Below the pieces are notes generated by a model. That model was not told the DNA's origin, made no database searches, and saw nothing but the letters and a program-made list of their open reading frames with translations. A stretch of DNA of 64,000 nt from a virus, in IMG/VR virus record IMGVR_UViG_3300021197_000864, positions 31,572-95,571 of that record. One strand, written 5' to 3'. Positions 49,301 to 60,800 of the stretch are shown here, piece after piece (within the stretch, counting starts at the first letter, position 1; every line of letters starts with the position of its first letter). The translations under genes were made by a program, and so were the position numbers.

Positions 49301-52300
49301 GATAAATTAGTTGATACGTTTGTGACTTTATTAGTATTAGCCGCAACAGCAGAAGCATCAGTGTAACTAACCTTAGCATTGTTAGCGGTAATGTTATCAA
49401 ATATTTCATCAGATATTACACCCCAATTATTTGTGTCTGCTAACGGTAAAGATACATTATTACCATTAGTAGTAGTAATACTTAATGATGTACCATTTGC
49501 AACTGCCGCTAGATTACCTACTACATTAGTATCCTTTGCTGTATTAAGAGCAATAGCATCAAATATACCTGTTGACATTACACCACTTACAGATGTAGTC
49601 GCAACAGGTAAAGTGAATCCTGTTCCATCAGAATTAGTTATTGTTCTTGCACCTGTCGTTCCCGTAATCGCTAAATTAGAAACCACGTTAGTAGCCTTAA
49701 CATCATTCAATGCTACTCTATTTTCTAACTTACCTATACCAACTAATATAGAATCTGTTGCACCTACTGTTCCACCGGATGATACACTTAAATTAGTTAA
49801 TTCTTTTCCTGTTACTTCTGTTGTACTTAATTGAGTATCAGTAGCAGTAATAGTTATATCACTAGTATTAGATGTTAAAGTAATATTTGACCCTTGTTTT
49901 AATTTCTTAAATTCTAAGTCTGCACCATCTTTTTGTTTGAATACCCCTACTTCTGTACCACTACCTGAACCCACGTTAGAAGCAGTATTAGATTCACCAC
50001 TAGCCGCAGATAAGGCATAACGACCATCTAAATCAACCGTTAAATCGCCTAATGAACCCGTTCTACCCAGTGTAAAGACACCTGAACCAGTGTTAAACGC
50101 CACACTTTCTGCATAATTATTCGTGTTGGAAACGGTATTAGTGAAAGTAATTTTATCACTACTTCTTGCTATACTTAATCCTGTACCTGCTTCAAGTACT
50201 ACATCATCAGTACCACCTGCACTATCAGTTAACCGAATCTTTTCTTCATCAGTATTATCACCATCAACCGCAGATATTGAATAAGTTGTATTGTCATCAG
50301 AAGATTGGTCAGCAACTACTAGTTGTATTTTACCTGCACCTTCACCACCATCAACATAAGAAGTAACTATTCTTGTTTCTGAATTACTCTCAAACATATT
50401 ACCTACAATATCTTGTACTGCTTCTGTTGATAATTGGTCATTATCATAATTACCTGCATGAATATTTGTAGAACCTTGGTCAGCAGTCCAATCTATTATT
50501 TCATTATCTGAAATACCTAAATCAGAACGAACCTCTGCTGTCGTTCTTGCTTCTAATGTATTTGAATCTGTAAACCTAGCATATTCAGTTGCATTTACTG
50601 TTCCTGTTGTATCAACTGTACCTGCACTTGCAGTAGCATTTGCTTCTGCCGCAGGGAAACCAATTGATTCCCATTCTCCTGAAGTAACTTCATCTGCACC
50701 CGCAGAATGAGCCTGATACATTCTATTATTATCATCGGTATCAATCCAAATATCACCTGCTGAAACGGCAGTAGGTACACTTGTTTGTCTAAATGTTCTA
50801 CTTCTTGTAGCACCATCTTCAGGTAAAGTAGTAGTGAAGAGTTTACCACTACCAACTACATGAGAAGAAGCAATACTAGCATTCTTAACATCTGCATCAC
50901 TTAATGTTGTAGAACCATCTGCTGCTTTAAGGTTAGTACCTAATCTAGCACCAACGGTAGCGTTATTTGCAGGTGCGTTTGCTGTACCTGCTACATCCGA
51001 CCAATTAGTATTTGCATTTAATGCAGTAGTATCTGTTAACTTAGTACTACCATCTTCTAATAATATATTTCCACTAGAACCTAATGTTCCACCAACAGTA
51101 GCATTGTCAGCAGGTTTAGTATTATTAGCATCTTGAATCTCATCATATTCTGTTTTTCTATTATCAAATACAACATCAACAGGAGTACCTGCGGTATCTT
51201 GTATAGTTGTTGTAGAACTACCATCGAAAAATTCTAACTTACCTGTGGTAGCATTAACCCTAACTGCTAGATTATTTGATAATGCCCTACCTGCTACTGT
51301 TCTAGTAATAGGAACTTTACTTGCTAAATCGGTTGATAAATCTTCTATTTTAGATTGTGCTAATGTAGGTATTCTGCTAGTACCAAATTCACCACTACCA
51401 ATTTTATCAGCAGGTAATGTTGGAATTAACCCATGAGTTACAGCACCCATTAATTGTGTTAATGTTATTTTTCTATTTGCAGACGCAGTAGCATCATAAA
51501 ATGCTAAAGTGTCATTAGTGAGATGAATGCCTGATTCACCAATTAAAGCATCTATATCTAAATGCTCATCAGTAGATGAAAAAGAAACTGTATCTGTACC
51601 ACTAGTTGTTGTAATTGAAACATTAGTCCCACCTACTAAAGTAAGAGTATCTGTTTTAGCATCAGCCGCAACAGTTGTTTGACCACTTACTGCTACATTA
51701 CTGAAAGCATTTTGATTTACTTCTCCACCTGATGCAGTACCTAAAGCAACCCAATTACCCCCATGATAATATTCTATATTTCCACCATCATATCTTATTG
51801 ACCCTGCGTCAGTAAGATTACTAGTAGTTAATGTAATTCCATTACTTGTCTTTAATTGATTCGGTATAGTAACTATACCTGTTTGGGTTATAGATAAATA
51901 TGAGTTATCTGCTCTAAATACTGAATCAGCATCATTAGATAAGAAACCATCTTGGTATCTTTTATCTGCAACAAACCCTATTTGTAATAATCCTGTACCT
52001 GTTCCCGCAGTAGAAAATTGTTTTCCAATACCCCAAGTATAATCATCATCTTGATTACTTGTATTTGTATCTTCATCGTGTGATAAAACAAGACCTGCTC
52101 TATGTTGATTGTTTTGAGTTTCAATAGCATATACTGCACCTGTTCCATAATATTCTATACCTGCACCTGTACTCTCAGCAGCAGCATCAACAACTAATCT
52201 TGCTTCTGTATATTGAGTGTCTTTTAATTCCATTTGTGGGTATCTAAGGTTACTATAATAAGCACCTGCATTGAATAATTCATTTGCCGCAAAAGTAGTT

Positions 52301-54471
52301 GCCCCTGTTAATGTAGCAACACCTTGTATATTTTTACCTACTAATATTCTATCAACAGCAGATATTTGACTAACTGCTTCAATCTTTGGAGAAGATAATA
52401 CATTGGTACTAGCATTGAAAGTTAATGTAGTATCAGTTTCTATTTCCTTTGCCCCTGTTGTTCCATTTACAAATGCAAGGTTAAATGCTGTATTTACAGT
52501 ACTACTATCTTTTGATGTAACCGTATCTGCATTACCCGTTACATTTCCTGTTAAAGCACCTGCAAAACCTACTGAAGTTAGAATACCCGTATTAGGTTTG
52601 TAACTTAATTTAGTTTCTGTTTCAAGACCCTGCGTACCTGTTGCACCATCTACAAAGACGGGATATACAGTTTCATCAGTTTCATTGTTATCTGTTATTG
52701 TTACTGTTCCTGCATTACCTGTTGTATCTTGGTTTAATGTTGGTATATCTGTACCTGCTAATGCTCTAAATGCAGGTGCAGCAGCATTACCTGTTGTTGG
52801 TCCTGCATATACAAAAGTAGCAGATGTTGTACCTGCTAGATTTGTTGCAGTATCAGCATTACCAGTTGTATTTGCATTTGCTAACGCTAATGTTCCTGTT
52901 GTTGAAGGTAAAGTAATAGTTACATTAGAGTCAGAAGGGTCTTGTGCCTCTAGTATTACTTCTCCATCATCACCACTAGAATCATCACCACCTGCATTAG
53001 TTGCGAAGAATGATATTTTGTTATTGTCTGTAATTCTAATAGTTTCATTGTGGTATGTTGTATCTCCTGTTACTGTCAAATTACCTGCTATTGTAATTGT
53101 ATCATCTGCTTGTGTGCCAATAGTTATATTCCCACCTAAGTCAGCATTTAGAGCAGATACTACATCAGCAGTTGTTGTAGTATTTGTCTGATGAGTATCA
53201 ATCATACTATGAATATCAGCAGGTGTAAATCTTCTAATTGTTGATACAGTTCCATCTGTTCTTTCTTGTGTAGTAACTGCTGTAACTTGATTGTTGTATG
53301 CAGTCTCTACCTGTGCATCAGATAATTGAGTATTTGTGGTAGTATCAGTTGGTACACCCCATGACCCATCTCCTTTCAAAAACTTTACATTATCTCCTGC
53401 TGATGGTGCTTTAACTAAACCTTGTGTACCTGCATTAGTACCGTCTGCACCTGTATAATCTGAATACACTGTATTAGTAGGAATAGCCCATGTAGAATCT
53501 CCCCTTAAGAATTTTACATTATCAGTAGCAGCAGGTGATGTAACTAATCCTGTTGTTCCTGCATTACTTCCATCTGCACCTGTAAAAACTGCGTATTCAG
53601 TGTTGCTATCAGTAGCAGACAAAACACCGTTAGTAATACTCAAATTAGTTCCTACTTTAATACCACCTAAAGCATTAGCAGTAGCAATTGGTAATGAGTA
53701 ATTATTTGCAGAAGCATCAATCCCATCTAACTTAGTTATCTGAGTTGATGTAGCCAAACCTGTTTGAGATGCAGTTGCGTTTGGTATTGCAGAAGTATAT
53801 TCTATATCGGAAGTTAATGCAACTGTACCTGTTGTAGCAGGTAATGTTAATGTTGTTGCTGTTCCTGAAACTGTTTTTGTAATAGTACCATCAGCATTAA
53901 TTCTAATAGTTTCAACACCACCACTAACCGCAGAAAACTCTTTTGTATTTTGAGTATAACCTAAAAATTGTATTGGTCTATTTGTTAGATTAGCATTAGT
54001 ACCACCTACATATTTAACTACTGCAATTGGTATGTCGCCATCTGTTATTGCGGCAACAGTAATATTGTCAGTATCTAATTTACCTGTTGATAACGTATCT
54101 CCACTAGCAGGAGTACCATGTCTCCATTTTAGAGTGTTAGCAGATTCACCACTTTCAGTTCCATCACAAACAACTAGTACACCATACCAATCTTTAGTGT
54201 TTGAAGTACCTGTTGAAGCAGAAGTAGTTACATCGTCTGCAACAACCGATTCTAATTTACCGAATCTTAATACTTTACCCGCAGTTACAGCATAATGAGT
54301 GTGGCTATTTGTAGTTCCTTGAGTAATATTAAAACCACTAATTGCTCTATTTTCACCACTAGCAGCATTAAGGTACATTATGATAGCAGAGTGAATTGAA
54401 TCGGTTGCATCGTCTATTTGAGCAGTCGGGGAAGCACCCAATGTACTTATGTTTCCTGTATTTGTTACCAT
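43309..54471 (-). CDS. Giant tail fibre protein, 3720 aa
   Basis: A single uninterrupted frame of 11.2 kb, the largest gene in the window. The protein is dominated by Thr, Ser, Asn, Gly, Asp and Ala and carries many short diverged repeats, for example LPLADTNNWGVISDEIFD, TGNADTATNL, VTYAKLQHTTTNNRVLG and LTVTGDLLVSGT. Such patterns form long beta-helical or triple-beta fibres in marine phages. The C-terminal 100 residues (TLTLPASGTVGTQYTVINN...) look like a small receptor-binding or trimerisation domain. ATG 54471 follows GAGGTG. The role in host recognition is inferred. Confidence 0.82.
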   Translation of the reverse strand: MVTNTGNISTLGASPTAQIDDATDSIHSAIIMYLNAASGENRAISGFNITQGTTNSHTHYAVTAGKVLRFGKLESVVADDVTTSASTGTSNTKDWYGVLVVCDGTESGESANTLKWRHGTPASGDTLSTGKLDTDNITVAAITDGDIPIAVVKYVGGTNANLTNRPIQFLGYTQNTKEFSAVSGGVETIRINADGTITKTVSGTATTLTLPATTGTVALTSDIEYTSAIPNATASQTGLATSTQITKLDGIDASANNYSLPIATANALGGIKVGTNLSITNGVLSATDSNTEYAVFTGADGSNAGTTGLVTSPAATDNVKFLRGDSTWAIPTNTVYSDYTGADGTNAGTQGLVKAPSAGDNVKFLKGDGSWGVPTDTTTNTQLSDAQVETAYNNQVTAVTTQERTDGTVSTIRRFTPADIHSMIDTHQTNTTTTADVVSALNADLGGNITIGTQADDTITIAGNLTVTGDTTYHNETIRITDNNKISFFATNAGGDDSSGDDGEVILEAQDPSDSNVTITLPSTTGTLALANANTTGNADTATNLAGTTSATFVYAGPTTGNAAAPAFRALAGTDIPTLNQDTTGNAGTVTITDNNETDETVYPVFVDGATGTQGLETETKLSYKPNTGILTSVGFAGALTGNVTGNADTVTSKDSSTVNTAFNLAFVNGTTGAKEIETDTTLTFNASTNVLSSPKIEAVSQISAVDRILVGKNIQGVATLTGATTFAANELFNAGAYYSNLRYPQMELKDTQYTEARLVVDAAAESTGAGIEYYGTGAVYAIETQNNQHRAGLVLSHDEDTNTSNQDDDYTWGIGKQFSTAGTGTGLLQIGFVADKRYQDGFLSNDADSVFRADNSYLSITQTGIVTIPNQLKTSNGITLTTSNLTDAGSIRYDGGNIEYYHGGNWVALGTASGGEVNQNAFSNVAVSGQTTVAADAKTDTLTLVGGTNVSITTTSGTDTVSFSSTDEHLDIDALIGESGIHLTNDTLAFYDATASANRKITLTQLMGAVTHGLIPTLPADKIGSGEFGTSRIPTLAQSKIEDLSTDLASKVPITRTVAGRALSNNLAVRVNATTGKLEFFDGSSTTTIQDTAGTPVDVVFDNRKTEYDEIQDANNTKPADNATVGGTLGSSGNILLEDGSTKLTDTTALNANTNWSDVAGTANAPANNATVGARLGTNLKAADGSTTLSDADVKNASIASSHVVGSGKLFTTTLPEDGATRSRTFRQTSVPTAVSAGDIWIDTDDNNRMYQAHSAGADEVTSGEWESIGFPAAEANATASAGTVDTTGTVNATEYARFTDSNTLEARTTAEVRSDLGISDNEIIDWTADQGSTNIHAGNYDNDQLSTEAVQDIVGNMFESNSETRIVTSYVDGGEGAGKIQLVVADQSSDDNTTYSISAVDGDNTDEEKIRLTDSAGGTDDVVLEAGTGLSIARSSDKITFTNTVSNTNNYAESVAFNTGSGVFTLGRTGSLGDLTVDLDGRYALSAASGESNTASNVGSGSGTEVGVFKQKDGADLEFKKLKQGSNITLTSNTSDITITATDTQLSTTEVTGKELTNLSVSSGGTVGATDSILVGIGKLENRVALNDVKATNVVSNLAITGTTGARTITNSDGTGFTLPVATTSVSGVMSTGIFDAIALNTAKDTNVVGNLAAVANGTSLSITTTNGNNVSLPLADTNNWGVISDEIFDNITANNAKVSYTDASAVAANTNKVTNVSTNLSVSRDGTKLHVVSSDGTNAELPLADTDNWGVMSDEMFDKLDGIETSADVTDTTNVHSALNAAMPSNALTIGDGNTAVSIPGDLTVTGTVTTNNVETVSTSNGVVFEGSTADNSETTLVGGNPSGSNNDITITLPNTQGTLALQNENTTGTAGGLSSTLAISSGGTGSTTVSGARTGLGATTVGANLFTLTNPSAITFPRLNADNTVSALSDADFRTAIGASAAGASNFATGDITGATDLGNNVASGDSLIIHDTSESALREMTIDNLTTYFNSASILTNLANTDTNTNQLTTFTLRGTTNTAPTTVGHNDTITIAAGTGITTTSTSDGVITIANTVTNTDTNTTYDLTLEQTGGNNNNPVLRLDPSSGSNDDITITGGTNVTVTRTSATELTISSTDTNTDTINMGDGFIVVGDSNSNATTIVEGETLTIAGGTGISTDTSADGTLTITNDVANTNTFRTIELDTNGDGSVNNTLTSTEALRLKKGSNITLAEVDGVVTISSTDTNTNTEYTAGTNLTLSGTEFSVDDAFLKNDANDTTTGTITAAGFTTTGTWTFDDASTGTVGITTIHTGTGFADNDTSLMTAGAIREKIEDYGYITSFTNTVDMGDGFKIRDDDNDDLIITENEFIKFTAATGTAGTNLSGSGTTSDPYVMAITLPDTDTVYSHPNHSGDVTSSGDGATTIAADAVTYAKMQNIATANRVLGSSSADGAVSEVQVATAMIADDAVTYAKLQHTTTNNRVLGATSAGVISEVQVSNAMLAGSIADSKLSTISTADKVALTALNIDGATALNNNLVNTDLMIVDDGADGTNRKATMANLATYMQSSLTFTSNSDVDVNVANLIDRLVDIDSNVTIGSASTVDTTISGDLTVTGDLLVSGTATTLDVATLEVTDLNITVAKDASSSAATNGAGLTFGSGWSSGTIPTLTYDHSNTRLAVNVPLQATSFVGNASTSTEATNVTVSANNTANETVYLTFVDGATGTQGVETDTGLNYNPSTGRFTATSFGGSVVGDLTGNADTSTKIASITNSNIVQLTEEQTLTNKTLTSPTLTTPALGTPSALVLTNATALPAAQVSQGTMASGMVLVAPVLGTPASGTLTNATGYTTSNLVGTITNAQLAGSISQDKLAGSIANDKLATGINAEKLTAGTLPASRIGTGAITEARLGTGAVTNDKVGANAIDTAELADSAVTGDKVSAFTTAYSQIAATSLDDADLGTTDHIKLDDATGFPTRGLLEIGNELVYYTGIDGNGQTTGTVRGHAGTTAVGHSDNTTIKAPEGVKVTVGGSKDIFIPRFEGAGASSIGKAGLVPSIPAGKTATYLRGDGAWADSGTVGNGNTGLVDGDAVYDYIAAQNFGSGSGDITAVVAGTGLSGGATSGSATLNIDSTVATLTGTQTLTNKTLGSVTTLFGTGSATAKISSNGSQDLVLTTNTNAGWTEPYIQINDSTSGSIYINNGDDANSKVVLGRDSTSKVQINGLYYLPQSDGSANQVIQTDGSGNLSFTTVSSGDTNAGGVNGSASAPTFSFASDTNTGMYRLTSDTLAFSVGGSNAMYMQSSKVEANKRFEIIAGSNTAPGLSLAGDDNTGIYRYAENQIGFTIDGTAQLFIKDGVIEPVTDDDIDLGTGSSQFKNAYFDGTVKTDNLTVDSTASVAANISLGGGSYTSPSFTFIDDNDCGMGREDTNAIFLGTGGSPRLKIYSDGAVDLVDSKLKIGNSYGSDGQVLTSTGSGVAWETPSGGTVGGSDTELLYNNGGTEDGIASFTYDNTSSSEKFVISASSDQQLLRITQTGSGDAFIVEDSSNVDSTPFKINGSGNVAIGGASYGNKLQVHGDVGFTATNFYIGGGSGKFMALSGTEAAPYYTFNGDTDTGMYRIGDNNFGFSTGGTARLTIGSSGEVAIPGQMTSRANVVAASSNTTLTIAQSGSYVYWTGGTLTLPASGTVGTQYTVINNKGSQASIALNSTNCSMISGFTNAAIADHELASFICVTANNWIMVG

Positions 54472-54813
54472 CTAATTCACCTCAATCCTTATTGTAAAAG
54501 TAACTGTGTCACTAGCCGCTACAACGCCTGTGCTTGTAAAGGTAATCCTACTCAGTAACTTACTACCATCATTTTTGAAAACTCCTAATTCTGAAACACC
54601 GGAAGAAGGAATATCAGAACCCAAAAAATCTACATTCCATACTAAAGTAGAACCCACTACGGATGGAGTTATACCTGCTTTTTCTGCTACAAAGTGGTCT
54701 AAACTAGTTTGTGAAGCAGATGTACTATCTGCACCATCCCCAATTTTAATTAATTTATAATTACTAGCAATATAATTAGTTGCTATATCTTCTTTTGCGC
54801 CATTAGTTATCAT
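54472..54813 (-). CDS. Tail fibre-associated structural protein, 113 aa
   Basis: A small all-beta protein (LIKIGDGADSTSASQTSLD, SELGVFKNDGSKLLSRITF, DTVTFTIRIEV) with a layout common to phage tail and fibre connector proteins. It ends one base before the fibre gene starts and begins three bases after the hub-like gene, so it probably joins the two structures. Confidence 0.62.
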   Translation of the reverse strand: MITNGAKEDIATNYIASNYKLIKIGDGADSTSASQTSLDHFVAEKAGITPSVVGSTLVWNVDFLGSDIPSSGVSELGVFKNDGSKLLSRITFTSTGVVAASDTVTFTIRIEVN

Positions 54814-54815
54814 TA

Positions 54816-57800
54816 TTACACATCCTTTTCACTCTCATATGTGGTATTAGTAGTGGTACTTGTTTCCCCAAAGCCTAAAGTATTTCCGAATCCAAGAATT
54901 AAATCTGCGCCCATAGTAGTACTATCAGAAGTTGATTTAATTTCATATTTAATAAGGTTATTATTAATTTGTATTTCATCAAATAATGCTTTACCAACAA
55001 CATTTTCAGTTGCATTTTTAGTAAACAATGTAAAGTTAGCATTCTGTTGTTCTAAGTTAATTTCAGATAGTCTTTCTGCAATTGATTTATCAAATGTACC
55101 TACGGTAATTTCTGCTGTTCCTGATAAAACATTTTCTATATCAAAAACCATATAATCATCTCTAGGTATTTGTTGATTAGGGAAATCTAAAGATATAATA
55201 TCTCCCGCCTCTAAAAGTTCTATTCCTTTCTTTTGTAGAACTAATTTTATCTTTCTTACATCTTTATTGTGGTGATTTAATAACTTTATTGCTTTTATTT
55301 TTGCTTCGTCAGGAGTTTTAATAGAAGCATCTACATGACGTAATACTTGTGGAGTATTATTGGTTGGTAATTCCATTTCTGCTTTTACACCATCTCCGAC
55401 AACTATTACTTTGGTCTTTTTATCGAATAGTGTTTTATTAGATTGTACACGTATTAAATTATTATCTTTGCTATATGATACATGATATTTTCTTAAAGCA
55501 TATGGACTAGATAAATTTCTAGTAATTATAGCATTATTTTTAATTTTAAAATCTAAATCTTTCAAGTTAGCCAAATAGTTGATTGCACTAAAAGAATCTA
55601 CTGATTCAAATTTAACATTAGTAACAAATGTATTTTTATTTCTCTTAGTAAGTTCATCGAAAGGTGAAGGAGTAAACACTATTCCTCCTCCAAAGGTCAC
55701 TGAAAATGCACCACTAGTAGTATTTTTATCCGTAATTTTACCAATTAGATAGCCATCTTGATTATATATCACATCATTGATGGCTACATTTACCGGACTA
55801 CTACTTAAAGTGACTTCATTTCCACTAGAATAATTACTTTTTACAATTAAATCGGTATATTCTTTCAAACTTTCTTCAATATTTAAATCTAAACCCGATT
55901 CTTTAGCAATTTCTTCAAGAACATTATCAACTTTACTGCCTAATCTAACAGTAGTTCCTAAAAATGCATTCTTAGGGGTGATGTTTAACTTCTTAGGAAG
56001 AGTCAAATTGATTACTTTACCAAAAGAAACACAACCATTTGCTGAAATCTTACCATCATATTCAAACTTTAATGCGCTATTTGATTTTGTTACAGATAAA
56101 GATTTTCTCTGCTCATTTATACCATCACTAATAAAACAATCAATCTCTTCGCCATCTGTAAACATACTCATGTTAGCGAATAATCTTCTTTCTAAATATG
56201 TATTAGCAGTATCTATTTCTAATAACATATGCATAGAATATACACCTTCCGAATCAGTAGACTTAACTCCTTCTACACCGCCTGTTTTGAAGTCAGCAAA
56301 TACTTTATCATGTTGTAAGCCTGAATCATCCATTACATTAATTTCAAAGAAATCAGGTGTTTCATCGAATGTGGTTTCTGATATTCTCATTAATCTATAT
56401 GTACCCGCAGCACTCAAATCTTTATCGAAAGTAATTGTATGTTGCCATTTGTTACTAACTACTTTTTTTGTATGGCTAATTATTTTACCAATATATGATG
56501 GAGTACCCTTTGTAGTTATATTTGGCCCAACTATATATTGCCCTGTTAAATCTACCATATAGTGTAGCCAATGATGTGTAGAAGTACTATCCATAGTTCT
56601 AGTAATCACACTAGGGGTACTACTATAATCACCTGAAAGAATATTAAATTGTGGTTTTATTAACATTTGGGCAGCAAACATTCTACCCTCTTCATCACCA
56701 CTAACGGTTTCATTATGTACAATATCCGCGTCATTATCCCCTGATATTTTATTCACATTTAATTTGGTTAATCCATTGACTAAAGGATAAGATTCAGTTT
56801 TCATACCGATAAATGCGGCATCTAAATGTCTAAGTGTGCTTGTTGTGTGAAGACCTTCCCTAATTAATAAATTTTTAGAATGTTGATTTTGTGTGGTTAA
56901 AGATACATCAACATTACTAGATGAAGTATCATTATAACTATTATCTATGGTAAGTAAAGAACTAGAATCAAAATCATATAGATTGCTTGCATCCTTACTA
57001 GTTATATTTTTAATATTTCTAAATACAGCAACACAATTATCATAAATAGTTTTAGATGGAAAATCAGCATAATAATGTGGAGTTGTAATCCCATTAGCAG
57101 TTTTAAATAAAGGAGAAGATAATCCCGATAAAACTGCTGAACGGTGATATAAACTACCACTAGAACCTCCATTTACATCTGAATCAGCCGCATTCATTTT
57201 CCCATAATGTACGCCCGAATTAGTTTTTGATTTTGCATTATTAGAAGCACCTGTTGGTAAACCTGTTTCTGAAATAATTGGTAAAAATACATTATGAACA
57301 TCATAACCAAAATTAGAACCATGTTTTAAAGCATTATAAGAAAAGTATAATTCATCCTTATGAGTCAATGCTAAATTAGGTATAGCAAAATAGGCTAATG
57401 TAAAATCAACACTACCTGATGTATTATAAGTTCCATTATCCCCAAGACTATATAAATAGTCATCAGAAGAATCTAGTAAATCAAATGCAGGTCTACTATT
57501 TGTTTGTAATGTAAAAGTTCCATCTCCATTGTCTGTTGCATTAGCAAATCTTCTTAGTTTAATTATAGGAACTCTAGGTATCTCATCTCTATTTTTTAAT
57601 GCATCAGAGTCTATTGGGTTAAAGTGCCAATCAAAAGTTGCTTCGGTCAATCTGATTATACCCCATCTTTGTAATTCTTTAGTATTAGTTGCATCAGAAT
57701 CATCTATTATTGTTATATCATAATCTTTGTCTTGCATTTCATCAGATGTAGTTTTTCCAACATAATTAGTATGTTCTCTTTGGCTTCCTTTGCTTCCTTT

Positions 57801-60800
57801 ACCTTCTAGTAAAAGCCCATAATTTTTGATAGGAGAGTCAATTGAACTATGAGAAATATGATTATATCTTAGGTAAGAATCAGGAAATACATCACCTCTC
57901 GCAAATAACTCATATGTTCTAGCCCTGTAATCTTTTTGGATAAATAACTCTGCTTTATCTTCCAAACTATTACCTTCATTAAATGTACTCGCTACGAGAA
58001 ATCTAGTACCACTACTAAGAGCATTCAATTCCCAATAATTATTTGTGGCCGGTGCGTTATCTTGACCATCAGTAGTCATGACATTTGCTGTTCTAACTGT
58101 GTTAGTTGTGCCTGTTTCTGTAAAGTTTTGTATTAAATTATTATTAGTCGTAATTGCTGTATTTTTATCTACTCCTTCAATAGTAATATTATGTGCTAAA
58201 GTATATCCACTTATTTTACTGGGGGTTTTCCCATTTAAATAAATACTACTAGAATCATTATAATAAATAGTACCCGGTTCAAATGACTGCAAATCTACAT
58301 ATCTAAAAATGTCTTTAGAGGTATAAAAATTGTTAAAAGTATCATTTAATCTATGTAGATACCCACCTCTAGGTAGATTAGGATTTAACAAATACATACT
58401 CGCAGCATTTGTGTGAGTTGCATTAATTCTCGTATCAGAATTATTTACATCAATTACCCCTAAAGTGATAGGAAACTGTGAAGAAACTTCTATTACAGTA
58501 TTATTAGTTTCTGATTCTACCACATTTACTACTGATAGATAATTAGAGGACTGAATAGATTTAGTAATATGTGTTACATAATCATCTTGTTCATTTGCTA
58601 ATTTTAATAAAAATTCAGAATCAAAATCACTAATAGATTTAACAGAATTAACATCATATCCTAGTTGTGACTTATCACCAACATTAGATGACAAGTTTAA
58701 ATTTGTAGTTGCAAGTGTGGTATCAAAAGATAGACCCTTTTCAAAGGTAAGACCTACATCACTAGCCCCATTTAAATCAGTGGGATGCTTATTCATCAAC
58801 GTATTAGCACCCATTGCTTTATTTAGAGAAATAAAATTACTTTCACTAAATGGATTATAATAGTAATATGTACCTCCATTTTCTATACCAACATATGCCT
58901 TATCTAGTAATGTTATAGTACTAGTACCTGATGAGTGAGTTATACTACTAACTTCACCAATCAAATTTTTATTTGTATCAAATAATAAGGTATATTTTGG
59001 TAATAAACTTTCCATATCACCATTTACAGTAGCAGTAGTGCTAGTTATATCTGTATCTATATCAGTAGAACCACCTGTAACTTGAGCCAAAACTAAACTT
59101 GGATTTAAAGTAGATTTAACTATATCATTTGAATAATTTAAATTTTTAGTAAATGTATTACTCAATAAACTTGATGTATTGTCTCTTCCTACTATATCAT
59201 AATTTAACATACCATTTTCCATTGATGAAGTTATATCTTCTATTTTTCCTGTAAATACTTCTTCATGTAAAGTATAACTACCACCATAATAATATACTCT
59301 ATCTTTAGGTGTTTTCTGATAATATTTATCGGTAGCCGACTGCAATGAAAGATATTTTAAATTTCTATCACCGTAATCTACTTTAATATCATGCCCTTTA
59401 AACCCATTAATATATACTCTAGAATTATATAATTTAGTAGATTCCTTTGTAACAGTATGGTTATCCATTGTGATTCTATTGTTTTGGCTAGTTATAATTT
59501 CTGTATCTGCTGAAAACCCTGTAATTAATTTAGAGTTAGAATATACAGAAACATAAACATCAGCAGAACTTACTGTTGGAGGAGTAGAGTCTTGAGTCCA
59601 TGTTGATGCAGTTTTTAACCGTTTATGTGAAACACTAAACTTTTGATTAACCCCATCGGCCTTAGCATCTATTGCATATACTCTATAATAATAATCACCT
59701 ATTAAAATAATTGAATCTACTCCTAATATAGCAGAATAATCATATTTCCAACCTGTATCAGCATTGTCATTAGATTTATTATTGAACGCTAACTGAGTAT
59801 CAGTATTAGTTACTTTATGAAATAATAATTGCATATCTAAGTTATTAGAATAGATACCATTTCTAACTACTAACTTATCTTCTTCTTTATATTTAAGATG
59901 TTGAATACCTGCATTATCTAATCCCTTGACTCTTGCTAATTTAGATAGTTTATTTCTAGGACTATTAACTACGGTATCCATTACAACAGGTAATTTATCG
60001 TTTTTGAGTTCAGCACTTTCCCATGTTATATATTTAGCAGGGCCATTTATTTTTCTATGGGGTGAATCAGGAATAGTATGAAGTGATTCCTCATAAGTTA
60101 AGGTATGGTCTTCTTCATGTCTTTTCATTTTAGGAAATGTTTTATGCCAAAATATAGGGTCTATATTACTATCAGCATCATCTGCAACCATATTATTATC
60201 AACTAATACAGCATCTAATCTACTTCTACCTAAATTCTGTATAGTATTTCCATATTTTCTTTCTGTTCTGAATACTACATTCTGTATAGTTGTACCTACG
60301 GTTACTGAAGAAATAGTACCAAGATTTTGTCTAGCATAATCTAAATAAAATCTATATGATATTGTACCAAGCGGGTCATTTGCGTATTTAGATTCTACAT
60401 TACCTATGTAAGTAGTGCCACTAAATAAAGACCCACCTTCGGTTAGTTGATTATACCCAGTAGAATTAATTGTAAAATATTTTGATGTCGAGCCTTGTTC
60501 ATATTGAGATAAATTACCCCCAGTAGTAGCAAGTATGCTAATAGACTGAGAACCCCAATACCTAACAGAAGTTAATGTATATTTTTCATTATAATCTAGT
60601 TGATTCTTTACCTCTAACCTATCATTGTAAAAATAAAATGTAGGAGTATTAACTATACTTATCTTATCATATTTATTAGTTGAAGCATCAGTATCGCCTC
60701 TAAGACCATAACTAACTGCAACTACATCACTATCATTTGTTTTATGTGGTCCTTTATATATTTCAAACTTAGTTCCTTTAACAATTTCTCCTGTATATTT

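Noticed and set aside
45875-53191. Many plus-strand open frames of 60-190 codons opposite the giant fibre gene
   Set aside because: They are antisense to a 3720-codon gene of low-complexity composition, which lacks stops on the other strand. They have no binding sites, biased Val/Leu/Pro content and no coupling.
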